DNA of 15,332 nt from Actinomycetes bacterium. GTDB lineage: Bacteria > Actinomycetota > Acidimicrobiia > Spongiisociales > UBA5794. Shown here in pieces: positions 7,143 to 14,479 of this stretch. The notes below the pieces were generated by a model, which saw only the letters and a program-made list of their open reading frames with translations, had not been told where the DNA came from and ran no database searches. A program made the position numbers and the translations under genes. Each line of letters opens with the position of its first letter. Position 1 is the first letter of the stretch. Location of the stretch: NCBI GenBank assembly GCA_023336855.1, contig JAMBLK010000065.1, positions 1-15,332 on the forward strand, read 5' to 3'.

Positions 7143-7155
7143 TACGCTGCGGGCT
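7143..7155 (+). promoter_or_regulatory. TANNNT box placed for leaderless expression of the amidohydrolase
   Basis: TACGCT (7143-7148) ends 7 nt before ATG 7156, and no SD precedes this ATG. In actinobacteria a -10 box at this distance gives transcripts starting at the start codon. No convincing -35 is seen. This would give the gene a promoter of its own despite the short gap from the DUF1684 gene. Confidence 0.45.
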
Positions 7156-8244
7156 ATGCGAACGCTGATCACTGTCCGCGAGCCGGGCCTTGAGCCTCTT
7201 CCTCTCGTCATCGACGGCGATCGGTTCTCCGATCCGGACGATGGTCCGATCGACAGTGAGATCGAGACCGGCCACCTCTTTGCGTTGCCCGGTCTTGCCG
7301 ATTGCCACGCTCATCTGGGTCTCAATCACGTCGGTTCGATGACGACGATCACCGAGGACGAGATCCGGGCTAACAGCGTCACGAACGCGTGGATGCAGAT
7401 CGAAGGTGGCGTCCTCCTCATCGCCGACAAGGGCTCGTCCAGCGACGTCTCGCTCGAGATCCTCGACGCACCTCCGACCGAACGCCCCATCGCAACGATG
7501 GCCGGACGGATCATCGCCCCGCGCGACGGCTACTACCCCGGGTACGGGCACGAGGTCGACGAAGAAGGTCTCGTCGAAGCGGTGCACCACGCCGCAGGAG
7601 GACGGGCCGAGTGGATCAAGATCATCGGCGACTGGCCGAGGAAAGGTCGGGGGACGGTCTCCAACTACGGCGAGGCGGCACTCACGAGGGCGGTCGAAGT
7701 GGCGCACGCCGCGGGTCGGCGGGTCGCCGTGCACACCATGGCCCCTGAGGGGATCGGGCCGGCCGTCGTCGCCGGTGTCGACTCCATCGAACATGGTCTC
7801 TTCCTTGACGCAGACGACCTGCCGGGACTGGCCGACCGGGGCGGCGCGTGGGTCCCCACGATCCTCGGGGCCGAAGCGATCATCGAGATGCTCGGTGCCG
7901 ACAGCACCGGCGGCCGACTCCTCACCGACGGTGTCGGCAACGTGCGCAACCTCCTCCCGGAAGCCGAACGCCTCGGCGTGACGATCCTGACGGGAACCGA
8001 CCTCGCCATCCCCCACGGGAAGGTCGCCCACGAAGCGATCCGTCTCCACGAACTCGGACTCTCAAAGAAAGCGACGCTCCACGCGGTCACCAACGCCGCC
8101 TTCGACTATCTCGGCGTCGACCACGGCTTCTCCCCCGGTCTGCTGGCCAATGCCGTCTTTTTCACCGACGACCCGAGAGAGCACCTCGAGACCCTCCTCG
8201 AGCCTCAGGTAATCGTCCGATCGGGTCGCATCATCGACACTTGA
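7156..8244 (+). CDS. Metal-dependent amidohydrolase family protein
   Basis: Amidohydrolase-superfamily TIM-barrel hydrolase (362 residues, cytosolic). Metal ligands are visible in order: DCHAHLG gives the HxH pair His51/His53; Lys155 in EWIKIIGDW is the candidate carboxylated bridging lysine; His193 (AVHTMAPEG), His213 (SIEHG) and Asp282 (LTGTDLA) complete the site. The small N- and C-terminal beta-sandwich portions typical of the imidazolonepropionase/prolidase-like branch are present (LVIDGDRF at 17-24 and VIVRSGRIID at 352-361). The family hydrolyses amide or ester bonds in cyclic imides, dipeptides or lactams; the substrate here cannot be deduced. The gene ends 43 nt before the convergent transporter operon, with no strong terminator between them. 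The ATG lacks an SD and follows a TANNNT box. Confidence 0.9.
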   Translation: MRTLITVREPGLEPLPLVIDGDRFSDPDDGPIDSEIETGHLFALPGLADCHAHLGLNHVGSMTTITEDEIRANSVTNAWMQIEGGVLLIADKGSSSDVSLEILDAPPTERPIATMAGRIIAPRDGYYPGYGHEVDEEGLVEAVHHAAGGRAEWIKIIGDWPRKGRGTVSNYGEAALTRAVEVAHAAGRRVAVHTMAPEGIGPAVVAGVDSIEHGLFLDADDLPGLADRGGAWVPTILGAEAIIEMLGADSTGGRLLTDGVGNVRNLLPEAERLGVTILTGTDLAIPHGKVAHEAIRLHELGLSKKATLHAVTNAAFDYLGVDHGFSPGLLANAVFFTDDPREHLETLLEPQVIVRSGRIIDT

Positions 8245-8287
8245 CCCGCCAACTGCGACTGGGGTGAGCTCCTCGGATCTGGGTCGA

Positions 8288-9088
8288 TCAGAGTTCGAGG
8301 CGGCGGTAGAACACCATCGAACCTGCCACGAGGAGCGCCACCACCGCCACGGTCGCCCACACGGCGCTCACCGGATCGAACGCGTTGCCGTTGATGTACT
8401 CCATCCCGGGGATCCAACTATTGACGTCCAGATCGGCCTTGAACAAGCCGGTGGGAAGGTAGCGGTACCACGAAGGACGGATCTGTGGCGGAGCGAACCG
8501 CAGAACGAGCCACAGAATCATCGCAAAGAGAGCAACGGGGCCACGGCGGCGGATCACAACACTGAGAAAGCCGGTCACGGCGATGAAGAATCCCAGAACC
8601 ACCATCGTCACACCGAGCGCGACTATGAACCGCCCGAAGGGTGGTGCGTCGGGTGTCACAAACCGATAGGGCTCCACCTTCGGAAGCCACCAGTTGGCAA
8701 CAAGCCCTGGGATCAGGATGGCAACAACCGAGAGACCGATCCACAGGCCCCCAAGCTTCGCTGCGACGTAGCCGCCTCTCGTCACCGGCTTTGAGATAAG
8801 CCACGAGGCAACACCGTCGCGGTACTCGCCGACGACCGTCGCTTCGGCCAGGATGATGCCTGCGAACACCGGAAACAGCATGAGCGCGTTGAGTAGATTC
8901 TCGTAGCCCAACGGACCGAATGGCATGTTCGCGGTCGCCACGACGGAGTACACGAAGCCGTTGATACCGGCCACCCACAAGATCAGATGGAAGAGACCTC
9001 GACGACCGAACCATCTCCTCAGATCGGCCCCCAGCACACCGAAGAACCCTCCGACGCCGATTCGAAGTGTGGCCGCATCAATCGCCAT
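8288..9088 (-). CDS. ABC-2 type transporter permease (second pair)
   Basis: Integral membrane subunit of 266 residues, last gene of the five-gene minus-strand operon. About six hydrophobic segments are visible, near 32-51, 65-85, 110-132, 153-178, 184-198 and 241-260. Between the second and third lies EATVVGEYRDGVASWLISKP (82-101), a cytoplasmic stretch that matches the same region of the sister permease and is a candidate ATPase-coupling element. It ends in YRRLEL, close to the DRREL end of its sister. It is cotranscribed with the ATPase upstream, overlapping it by 11 nt. I chose ATG 9088 because GGGAG at 9099-9095 lies 6 nt ahead; ATG 9091 (one residue longer) is the alternative. Substrate unknown. 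Confidence 0.85.
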   Translation of the reverse strand: MAIDAATLRIGVGGFFGVLGADLRRWFGRRGLFHLILWVAGINGFVYSVVATANMPFGPLGYENLLNALMLFPVFAGIILAEATVVGEYRDGVASWLISKPVTRGGYVAAKLGGLWIGLSVVAILIPGLVANWWLPKVEPYRFVTPDAPPFGRFIVALGVTMVVLGFFIAVTGFLSVVIRRRGPVALFAMILWLVLRFAPPQIRPSWYRYLPTGLFKADLDVNSWIPGMEYINGNAFDPVSAVWATVAVVALLVAGSMVFYRRLEL

Positions 9089-10028
9089 CATCGGCTCCCA
9101 CAAGCGCGAGGTACGCCTCCTCAAGACCACGGTCGCTGAGATGGAATTCCACGATGTCGTGTCCTTCACTTTCAACCAAAGCCGGGGCAAGCCGCTCAAC
9201 GGCCGATCCGTCGCTCAATCGGACAACCCAGTCCTCGATGTCGCCGTGCCGACGCGTTTCGATACGCTCGACCCACGGCTCATCCAGAAGTCGACCGTGC
9301 AACGCCTCGGTGTCTCCACGTAGCCGGACCGCATAGTCGGTGTCAGATACCGTCAGAATCTCATCGATGTCTCCTTGTGCCACGACGGCTCCCCGGCTGA
9401 TCATGACCACCGTGTCGCTGACCCGTTCAACGTCATCGAGGATGTGCGTCGAGTAGAAGACGGTGGTCTCTGCTCGAATCTCGTCGATGAGATTGAGCAT
9501 GTCGCGGCGACCAGTCGGGTCGAGGCCGGCAGACGGCTCGTCGAGGATGAGGAGATCGGGTTCACCGATGAGCGCCTGCGCAACACCAAGGCGTTGTCGC
9601 TCTCCACCCGACAAGCCGGCGGTGCGACGGCGGGCCTTGTCCGTCATACCGACACGGTCGATCAACTCGTCGACTCGACGGCGAAGGGTCGAACCTCTGG
9701 GGTGGCCCGGATAGAGACGCCCGACGGTGGCGATGACACTCCGTACCGTCTGGTAGGGAGGGAAGACTGGATCCTGCGGCAGATAACCGATGCGGGATCG
9801 GGCCAGCAGGCCGCTTCCGCGCACGTCGATGCCGTGAACGGCCGCCCATCCAGACGTGGGGCTGATGAGGCCTATGAGGATCTTCATCGTCGTCGTCTTC
9901 CCCGCACCGTTCGGACCAAGGAACCCGCACACGGATCCAGCTTCGACGGTGAGGTCGAGGCCGCGGAGAGCTTCGACTTTGCGGTACCGCTTCTTCAGTT
10001 GCCGGATCTCGATCGCGGGCACCGTCAT
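9078..10028 (-). CDS. ABC transporter ATP-binding protein (second pair)
   Basis: Cytosolic ATPase of 316 residues that powers the ABC-2 permease encoded just downstream. Motifs are intact: Walker A GPNGAGKT (38-45), Q-loop Gln85 in YLPQDP, signature LSGGE (139-143), Walker B LLILDE (159-164), D-loop GLDP (168-171) and switch His195. After the core (about 1-215) comes a C-terminal extension of about 100 residues (about 225-316) with a WVERIE... WVVRLSDG pattern also present in the paralogue at 10869-11807. GGGAG at 10038-10034 is 5 nt before ATG 10028. The start overlaps the preceding permease stop as ATGA, and its own end overlaps the next permease. Probably an exporter-type subunit; substrate unknown. 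Confidence 0.93.
   Translation of the reverse strand: MTVPAIEIRQLKKRYRKVEALRGLDLTVEAGSVCGFLGPNGAGKTTTMKILIGLISPTSGWAAVHGIDVRGSGLLARSRIGYLPQDPVFPPYQTVRSVIATVGRLYPGHPRGSTLRRRVDELIDRVGMTDKARRRTAGLSGGERQRLGVAQALIGEPDLLILDEPSAGLDPTGRRDMLNLIDEIRAETTVFYSTHILDDVERVSDTVVMISRGAVVAQGDIDEILTVSDTDYAVRLRGDTEALHGRLLDEPWVERIETRRHGDIEDWVVRLSDGSAVERLAPALVESEGHDIVEFHLSDRGLEEAYLALVGADDGD
9095..9099 (-). promoter_or_regulatory. Shine-Dalgarno supporting permease start at 9088
   Basis: On the minus strand GGGAG (9099-9095) is 6 nt before ATG 9088 and only 3 nt before ATG 9091, which favours 9088. It lies within the 3' end of the upstream ATPase gene. Confidence 0.55.
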
Positions 10029-10879
10029 GCGAGCTCCCGTCGATCAAAGGACCACACCGCAGCACCAAGGACGATGATCGAGAGGAGGAGCGTCGACATG
10101 ATCGGGGTGAGGAGGGCGACGTCGTTGCCCCATGCAATCTGGAGCACGGACCACACTGCACCAGCCGGAGTTGCGCTAACGCTCGATCCGCCGAAGATCG
10201 CTCCTCCCACGATCAATCCCACAAGCATCATGCCGAGTCCGAACACGGCGGTTCTCGACCGCAGAAAGGTCCCGAGCAGCATCATCGCCGCGACGACGAA
10301 CACGACCGCCGCCCAGATCGCCGCAAGCATCCCGAGATAGTTTCCGAACTCCGGGAGATCCGCGAAACGCCCCCACATGCCAATCGGAGACTGGGTCACC
10401 TCCACGACCACTGTCGCCCGGAATCCGGTGCCACCTCGATCCACTGCACCGGCGAGAATCGGGTACACGAGCGTCCCGGTCACAGCGATGATCACCGCGT
10501 ACCCGACGGCGGCGGTAGCGAACTTCGCCACGATCACCGACGCTCGTCGGATCGGCATCGCCGCGAGCCAACCGGCGGTGCCCCGGTTGATCTCTCCCAG
10601 CACAGCACCTTCGCTGAACGACGCGGCGGATATGAGCATGACCGCCGACCAGACAGAAAGGAACCCCAGGAACAGGAACCCAAATCCGGGATCGACGCTG
10701 GGATGTGGGGCAGCGCTCCACGGCAAGTACATGAAGCCGAAGATGATCAAGCCGACAACGACCATGAGAACAGTCCGCAGGGGGAACCAGACCCGGAGAT
10801 CCACACCGATCAAGCCTCCAAGCCCTTGCATGGGGCCGACCTTCTCAACGGATGTGATGGTGCCGGCGTCAGTGGTCAT
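10025..10879 (-). CDS. ABC-2 type transporter permease (first pair)
   Basis: Integral membrane protein of 284 residues with about six hydrophobic segments: 36-52, 65-87, 114-143, 181-205, 211-230 and 258-277. A cytoplasmic stretch between the second and third, EGAVLGEINRGTAGWLAAMP (90-109), shares the pattern GE...G.A.WL...P..R with the sister permease at 8288-9088. This supports ancestral duplication of the whole ATPase/permease pair. GGAG (10889-10886) stands 6 nt before ATG 10879; the start overlaps the upstream ATPase by 11 nt and the stop overlaps the next ATPase by 4 nt. It could pair with the other permease as a heterodimer or form its own homodimer; the sequence does not decide. Confidence 0.85.
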   Translation of the reverse strand: MTTDAGTITSVEKVGPMQGLGGLIGVDLRVWFPLRTVLMVVVGLIIFGFMYLPWSAAPHPSVDPGFGFLFLGFLSVWSAVMLISAASFSEGAVLGEINRGTAGWLAAMPIRRASVIVAKFATAAVGYAVIIAVTGTLVYPILAGAVDRGGTGFRATVVVEVTQSPIGMWGRFADLPEFGNYLGMLAAIWAAVVFVVAAMMLLGTFLRSRTAVFGLGMMLVGLIVGGAIFGGSSVSATPAGAVWSVLQIAWGNDVALLTPIMSTLLLSIIVLGAAVWSFDRRELA

Positions 10880-11807
10880 CGGCGTCTCCGACGAGTTCCA
10901 TATAGAGATCCTCGAGACTCCGGTACGCAGGCCTCAATGCAACAACACGGACCCCGTCATTCGCAACCAGGAACCGCATGAGCCGGTGTTCGGCGATCGC
11001 CCGGTCAGGGGTCTCGACCCTCCACTCTCGTTCGCCCATCGGTGTGATCTCGTCGACCCACGGCTCGTGCTCAAGACCCCGGAGGACACCATCACCGTCC
11101 CCAACGTCGAGAGTGACGCTGTAGACGCCACGGCCGCCGAGGTACCGGTCCATCGGGCCCTGCTCCACGATCTCACCACGATCGATGACGACGATGTGAT
11201 CGGCGATGCGTTCAACGTCGTCGAGAATGTGGCTCGAGTAGAAGATCGTCATCTGCTCCCTGAGTCGATCGAGGAGCGCGAGCACCTGGTGCCGACCTTC
11301 CGGGTCGAGTCCTACCGACGGCTCATCGAGGATGAGCAAGTCGGGATTCCCGATGATGGCCTGACTGATGCCGAGGCGTCGAAGTTCACCGCCTGAGAGT
11401 GCCTTCACTTTGCGGTCTGCAAGGTCCGTGAGGCCGACCAGGTCGAGCGTCTCGTCGACCCTCGTGTTGATCGCAGCGCGGGAACCGACCAGGTAGCGTC
11501 GCGCGACGAATCTCAGGATGCTGCGCACCTTGGCTCTCGGAAAGAACGATGGGTCCTGTGGGAGGTACCCGATTCGGGAGCGGGTCATCAGACCGTCTCC
11601 ATCGAGGTCGTCCCCGAGGATGGACGCCCAGCCCGCCGATGGTTTGATGAGTCCCATCAGGATCTCCATCGTGGTGCTCTTCCCTGCGCCGTTCGGGCCG
11701 AGGAAGCCACAGATCGAGCCCTCCGGCACTTCGAAGTCGACGCCGCGCAGCGCCTCGACACGCCGGTAGCGTTTGCGCAGACCCCGGACCTCGATGGCGG
11801 CCGTCAC
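10869..11807 (-). CDS. ABC transporter ATP-binding protein (first pair)
   Basis: ABC ATPase of 312 residues counted from GTG 11807. Walker A GPNGAGKS (37-44), Gln84 in YLPQDP, LSGGE (137-141), Walker B LLILDE (157-162), GLDP and His193 are all present, so it should hydrolyse ATP. It is a close paralogue of the ATPase at 9078-10028 (shared KRYR.VEALRG, ILDDVER and others), including the C-terminal extension (WVDEI... WRVETPDR). Start choice: GTG 11807 forms GTGA with the lipoprotein stop, has GGGGTGA (11820-11814) 6 nt ahead, and begins MTAAIEVR, matching MTVPAIEIR in the paralogue. GTG 11813 (two residues longer) is possible. First transporter gene after the lipoprotein. Confidence 0.92.
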   Translation of the reverse strand: MTAAIEVRGLRKRYRRVEALRGVDFEVPEGSICGFLGPNGAGKSTTMEILMGLIKPSAGWASILGDDLDGDGLMTRSRIGYLPQDPSFFPRAKVRSILRFVARRYLVGSRAAINTRVDETLDLVGLTDLADRKVKALSGGELRRLGISQAIIGNPDLLILDEPSVGLDPEGRHQVLALLDRLREQMTIFYSSHILDDVERIADHIVVIDRGEIVEQGPMDRYLGGRGVYSVTLDVGDGDGVLRGLEHEPWVDEITPMGEREWRVETPDRAIAEHRLMRFLVANDGVRVVALRPAYRSLEDLYMELVGDADDH

Positions 11808-13657
11808 GGGCACTCACCCCATTCAGGCAGGGGCACGACGGTGTCTCCGCTGACCGCGACAACGGCAGACCCGCAGTACTGCCGTCTGCAGCTGTCGTCG
11901 TAACAGTCCTCCGACCCGTCCTCGCCGTGGATCCGCAGGTCGTAGGATCCCGGGGCGAGGCCAACCGGCTCCGGGAAGAACGCATCCCACGCCTTCTCCC
12001 GATCGATCTGAGGCCCGAGACTCACTACGCCTCCGCCCGGTCCATACGGCAGGATCGGCGCGAGGCCACTCTCCGATGCACTGAGAGTCCTCCGAGGGTC
12101 GCCCTCATCATCATCGAGCCAGGCATACCCGAACCTGAACCCTCCGACCGGCCAGGCGTTGCCCCGGCCGATCTCGCCGAGCGTCGTCCCGGCGGGGACA
12201 AGCACGGCCGTGAACTGGCCCGGAGATCCCTCTTGGTGGACGGCGCTCGGGATCTCGACCCAGAGATGGCTGCGGCCGGTCACCGGCGCCGATGCCCTTC
12301 TGGCGATCTCCTCTGCGGATCCGATCGGGGCTAGATCACACTCGTCGAGTTCGGGGAGGTCGACGACCGTGTCACCGTCAACGTTCATCGTGATCTGTGT
12401 GCACCGTTCCGGAGCGGCGAAGTAGAGGTCGTAGGACCCCGGATTCCCGATGAAAGTTCCAGCGAACAGTTCGTACGAACCGCCGGGAAAAACGAGTTCA
12501 CCCGGACCCTGGCCGTCATAGTCGTGTCCCACAAGCCAGCAGATGTTCCCCATGTGATACTCCCCCACGTCGAGCATCGGCTGCAGCGGTTCGGGCCTGA
12601 ACCACTCGTCGAGAATCTCCTCCTCGCTGCGGCCGGATTCGTTGACCGTGCGGGCAACCTCTCGATCAACGAGTTCGGGCGGGTCGTACACTTCACGACA
12701 CGATGCTCCGATGTACTCGCTGGGAGCCGTTACCGATCCGAAGTCGGTCCCGACCGGAAGGAGCGCGAGAAGGATCGTGCGTCCAACGAGGTCGTCACGC
12801 GGCCGGATGCGCACCGACAACGTCCCCGGGGCTCCGCCCGTCAGTGATGCCGCATCGCAGTTGGTGGCCACCCAGGCTTCCATCGTCTCGACGGCCGAGA
12901 GCGACTTCTCGTACATTGCTTCGTCACTCATGCCCATCCCTTGCATGAGCCGCTCCATTCCCTCTTCGCCCTGGAAAGCTCCCCGGCCGTATTGCCGGCC
13001 CATCGCCAGCAACCGGGATTTGAGGATCGCGGCGATTCCCCACGCATCGGCGATCTCGGGGGGAACGAGCACGCTGCCAACATGGATCGTCTCCTCCTCC
13101 CTCTCGATCAGTGGTTCGATATCTTCGCCATGCCCTTGGAAGACCCAATGGTTGGGGTCGACCAACACGACGTTCCTCAGTTCCGGCCACCGGGAGCAGA
13201 AGTCGCCGCATGCCGTTACGGACCATTCATCGATCGCCTCGATAGCGTTCGATGCTTCGACGGACGCCGCATCCATCCCACCGGGACCGAACATCATCGT
13301 GACGTGCTCGGTGCGAATGGTGTGCCCGGCATACCCGGCCGTGAACACGAGGTCGCTGGCCCTTGTGTAGATGGCGTACAGCCGATCCCATTCGGTCCGA
13401 ATCTCCGATGGCACCGCCCGGTCGTACTGCGCCATGGTCTCGTCCACGACGGCCGCACCCCCAGCGTCTTGGAAGCGCTGGTCCTCCCCTTCGAGCACGT
13501 TGACAACCGTCCGGCGCGCTTCGGGCCACGCGCGACAGAAGAGCGCGGTGTTCCCCACCGTCTCCCCCTCGTTGTCGGAGTCGGGGCCGAGGATGGCGGC
13601 ATCAGTACATGCCGTCAGAGCAACAGCCGCGACTGTGACCATCAGCCACAACCGCAT
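11804..13657 (-). CDS. Large lipoprotein with two internally duplicated modules, function unknown
   Basis: Probable membrane-anchored extracytoplasmic lipoprotein of 617 residues. A hydrophobic N-terminal segment ends in the lipobox LTAC with Cys17, the expected lipidation site. I do not recognise the family. Internally it shows two tandem duplications. Helical modules A1 (about 40-150) and A2 (about 153-267) both run from FC..WPE.R through VP.EI...W to a final W....C. Beta-type modules B1 (about 279-440) and B2 (about 464-616) share LLPVGT/LVPAGT, PGSYDL and GDTVV.LPE..EC. Cysteines are frequent and sit at module ends, suggesting disulfides in an oxidising compartment. GGGGAG (13672-13667) lies 9 nt before ATG 13657. 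The stop overlaps the first ATPase gene, so it is probably translated together with the dual ABC-2 system as binding, sensing or docking partner (inference). Confidence 0.85.
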   Translation of the reverse strand: MRLWLMVTVAAVALTACTDAAILGPDSDNEGETVGNTALFCRAWPEARRTVVNVLEGEDQRFQDAGGAAVVDETMAQYDRAVPSEIRTEWDRLYAIYTRASDLVFTAGYAGHTIRTEHVTMMFGPGGMDAASVEASNAIEAIDEWSVTACGDFCSRWPELRNVVLVDPNHWVFQGHGEDIEPLIEREEETIHVGSVLVPPEIADAWGIAAILKSRLLAMGRQYGRGAFQGEEGMERLMQGMGMSDEAMYEKSLSAVETMEAWVATNCDAASLTGGAPGTLSVRIRPRDDLVGRTILLALLPVGTDFGSVTAPSEYIGASCREVYDPPELVDREVARTVNESGRSEEEILDEWFRPEPLQPMLDVGEYHMGNICWLVGHDYDGQGPGELVFPGGSYELFAGTFIGNPGSYDLYFAAPERCTQITMNVDGDTVVDLPELDECDLAPIGSAEEIARRASAPVTGRSHLWVEIPSAVHQEGSPGQFTAVLVPAGTTLGEIGRGNAWPVGGFRFGYAWLDDDEGDPRRTLSASESGLAPILPYGPGGGVVSLGPQIDREKAWDAFFPEPVGLAPGSYDLRIHGEDGSEDCYDDSCRRQYCGSAVVAVSGDTVVPLPEWGECP

Positions 13658-13735
13658 CCGGAGTCACTCCCCTTCCACCCGAGACGGTAAGCGCACCCGA
13701 GTCAGGTATCTAGAGACGAAAGGCCCCTGCTCGCC

Positions 13736-13783
13736 GTTCTTGCGTAGATAGTGGAAGCGGGCTTCCCATAGTTACGCAAGAAC
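13736..13783. repeat. 48-nt near-perfect inverted repeat between thioesterase and lipoprotein genes
   Basis: Arms of 23 nt around a 2-nt centre. The outer 11 bp are perfect (GTTCTTGCGTA at 13736-13746, TACGCAAGAAC at 13773-13783), as are the inner 6 bp (GGAAGC / GCTTCC). Four mismatches lie in between, where both arms read ATAGT in the same direction. It begins 13 nt after the thioesterase stop. A strong hairpin is expected in the minus-strand transcript, but no U-tract follows, so it could be a repetitive palindromic element, an unusual terminator or an mRNA 3' stabiliser. Confidence 0.8.
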
Positions 13784-13795
13784 AGGAGGGCGGGA

Positions 13796-14254
13796 TCAGC
13801 CGACGATGTAGGTGCCTGTTCCCGCTGCGATGAGAGTGCCCTCGTTGTTGTGGAACTCCATCCGGGTGACGGCGACCCGCGAACCAGTTCGGAGCACGAC
13901 GGCCGACGCATCGAACCACTCGCCGACACCGGGGCGGAGATAGTCGACCCGCATGTCGATCGTGCCGATCTTCGAGAAGATCCGTGCCGCGTCTTCCTGG
14001 GTCTCGGGTAGGTCCCGGCCGACAACGCCCATCATGGCTGCGATGCCGCCGACAACGTCGAGCGTTGACGAGATGACGCCTCCGTGGAGATAGCCGCGGG
14101 CGAAGTTGCCGATGAGATCGTCACGGCGGTCGACACGGATGAGAACCGTTCCATCATCGTTGATCCGACACTCCCGAAGACCAAGGATTCGGTTGAACGG
14201 AATGAGGTTCTCGGCCACCTCAACGAGGGCGGCCAGCGTGTCGAAATCGGGCAT
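13796..14254 (-). CDS. yigI: YigI-like acyl-CoA thioesterase (hotdog fold)
   Basis: Cytosolic hotdog-fold thioesterase of 152 residues (E. coli YigI is of similar size), expected to hydrolyse medium- to long-chain acyl-CoA. The family hallmarks are IPFNRILGL (18-26), GNFARGYLHGG (49-59) leading into the catalytic-helix pattern HGGVISSTLD (57-66), KIGTIDMRVDYLRPG (95-109) and the C-terminal VAVTRMEFHNNEG plus TGTYIVG. Asp66 and the HGG motif are the likely active-site elements. ATG 14254 is preferred: it directly follows a TACACT box at leaderless distance, and the family homology begins just after it. A start further upstream (14287, TTG) adds only 11 unconserved residues. It lies 138 nt upstream of the lipoprotein operon, separated from it by a long hairpin, and diverges from the sigma gene. 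Confidence 0.88.
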   Translation of the reverse strand: MPDFDTLAALVEVAENLIPFNRILGLRECRINDDGTVLIRVDRRDDLIGNFARGYLHGGVISSTLDVVGGIAAMMGVVGRDLPETQEDAARIFSKIGTIDMRVDYLRPGVGEWFDASAVVLRTGSRVAVTRMEFHNNEGTLIAAGTGTYIVG

Positions 14255-14266
14255 GGAGCGAGTGTA
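14255..14266 (-). promoter_or_regulatory. TANNNT box for leaderless expression of the thioesterase gene
   Basis: On the minus strand TACACT (14266-14261) is followed by 6 nt (CGCTCC) and ATG 14254, with no SD. The spacing is that of a -10 box whose transcript starts at the initiation codon. No clear -35 is seen. Confidence 0.5.
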
Positions 14267-14301
14267 CGGTCGGCGCTTAGCACCCAAATCGAGATTTCGA
14301 C

Positions 14302-14332
14302 TTGAATTCGTAGGGAAGTTGTGTCATATTGT
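14302..14332 (+). promoter_or_regulatory. Candidate promoter of the sigma factor gene
   Basis: TTGAAT (14302-14307) is followed after 17 nt by CATATT (14325-14330), or after 19 nt by TATTGT (14327-14332). This is the most AT-rich patch in the 269-nt gap 14255-14523. If used, it gives a leader of about 185 nt before ATG 14524. Confidence 0.4.
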
Positions 14333-14341
14333 CCCTTCGAA

Positions 14342-14415
14342 CGAGCCGATCGTGCTCGGGAACCCCTCCGTTGTTGAGAGTGTTGTTCCCTCACGAAGCC
14401 CGACGCTCGGGAACC
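14342..14415 (+). other. Leader with repeated element and mutually exclusive stems
   Basis: GCTCGGGAACC occurs at 14354-14364 and again at 14405-14415. A single GTTCCC (14385-14390) between them can pair with GGGAAC of either copy (14358-14363 or 14409-14414). Each copy can also pair locally: CGAGC 14342-14346 with GCTCG 14354-14358, and CCCGA 14399-14403 with TCGGG 14407-14411. The layout allows alternative folds in the untranslated leader of the sigma gene. It matches no riboswitch class I know. Confidence 0.4.
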
Positions 14416-14479
14416 AAACGCTGTGGTCGAAGCGTCTAACGAAGGACGCTGGAGCCGATGGGGCCGAATCTCCAAGACC

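Noticed and set aside
6595..8049. 484-codon open frame antisense to the DUF1684 and amidohydrolase genes
   Set aside because: Long, but it spans two clear plus-strand genes and their gap; no family motif, and high Asp/Val/Arg content as expected from a mirrored frame.
8245..8287. Terminator between the convergent amidohydrolase and permease genes
   Set aside because: Only a weak GACCC...GGGTC pairing with a long loop and no U-tract; not supportable.
9375..11396. Plus-strand open frames (321 and 339 codons) opposite the ABC genes
   Set aside because: Mirror frames of conserved ATPases and a permease; no motif, no start signal.
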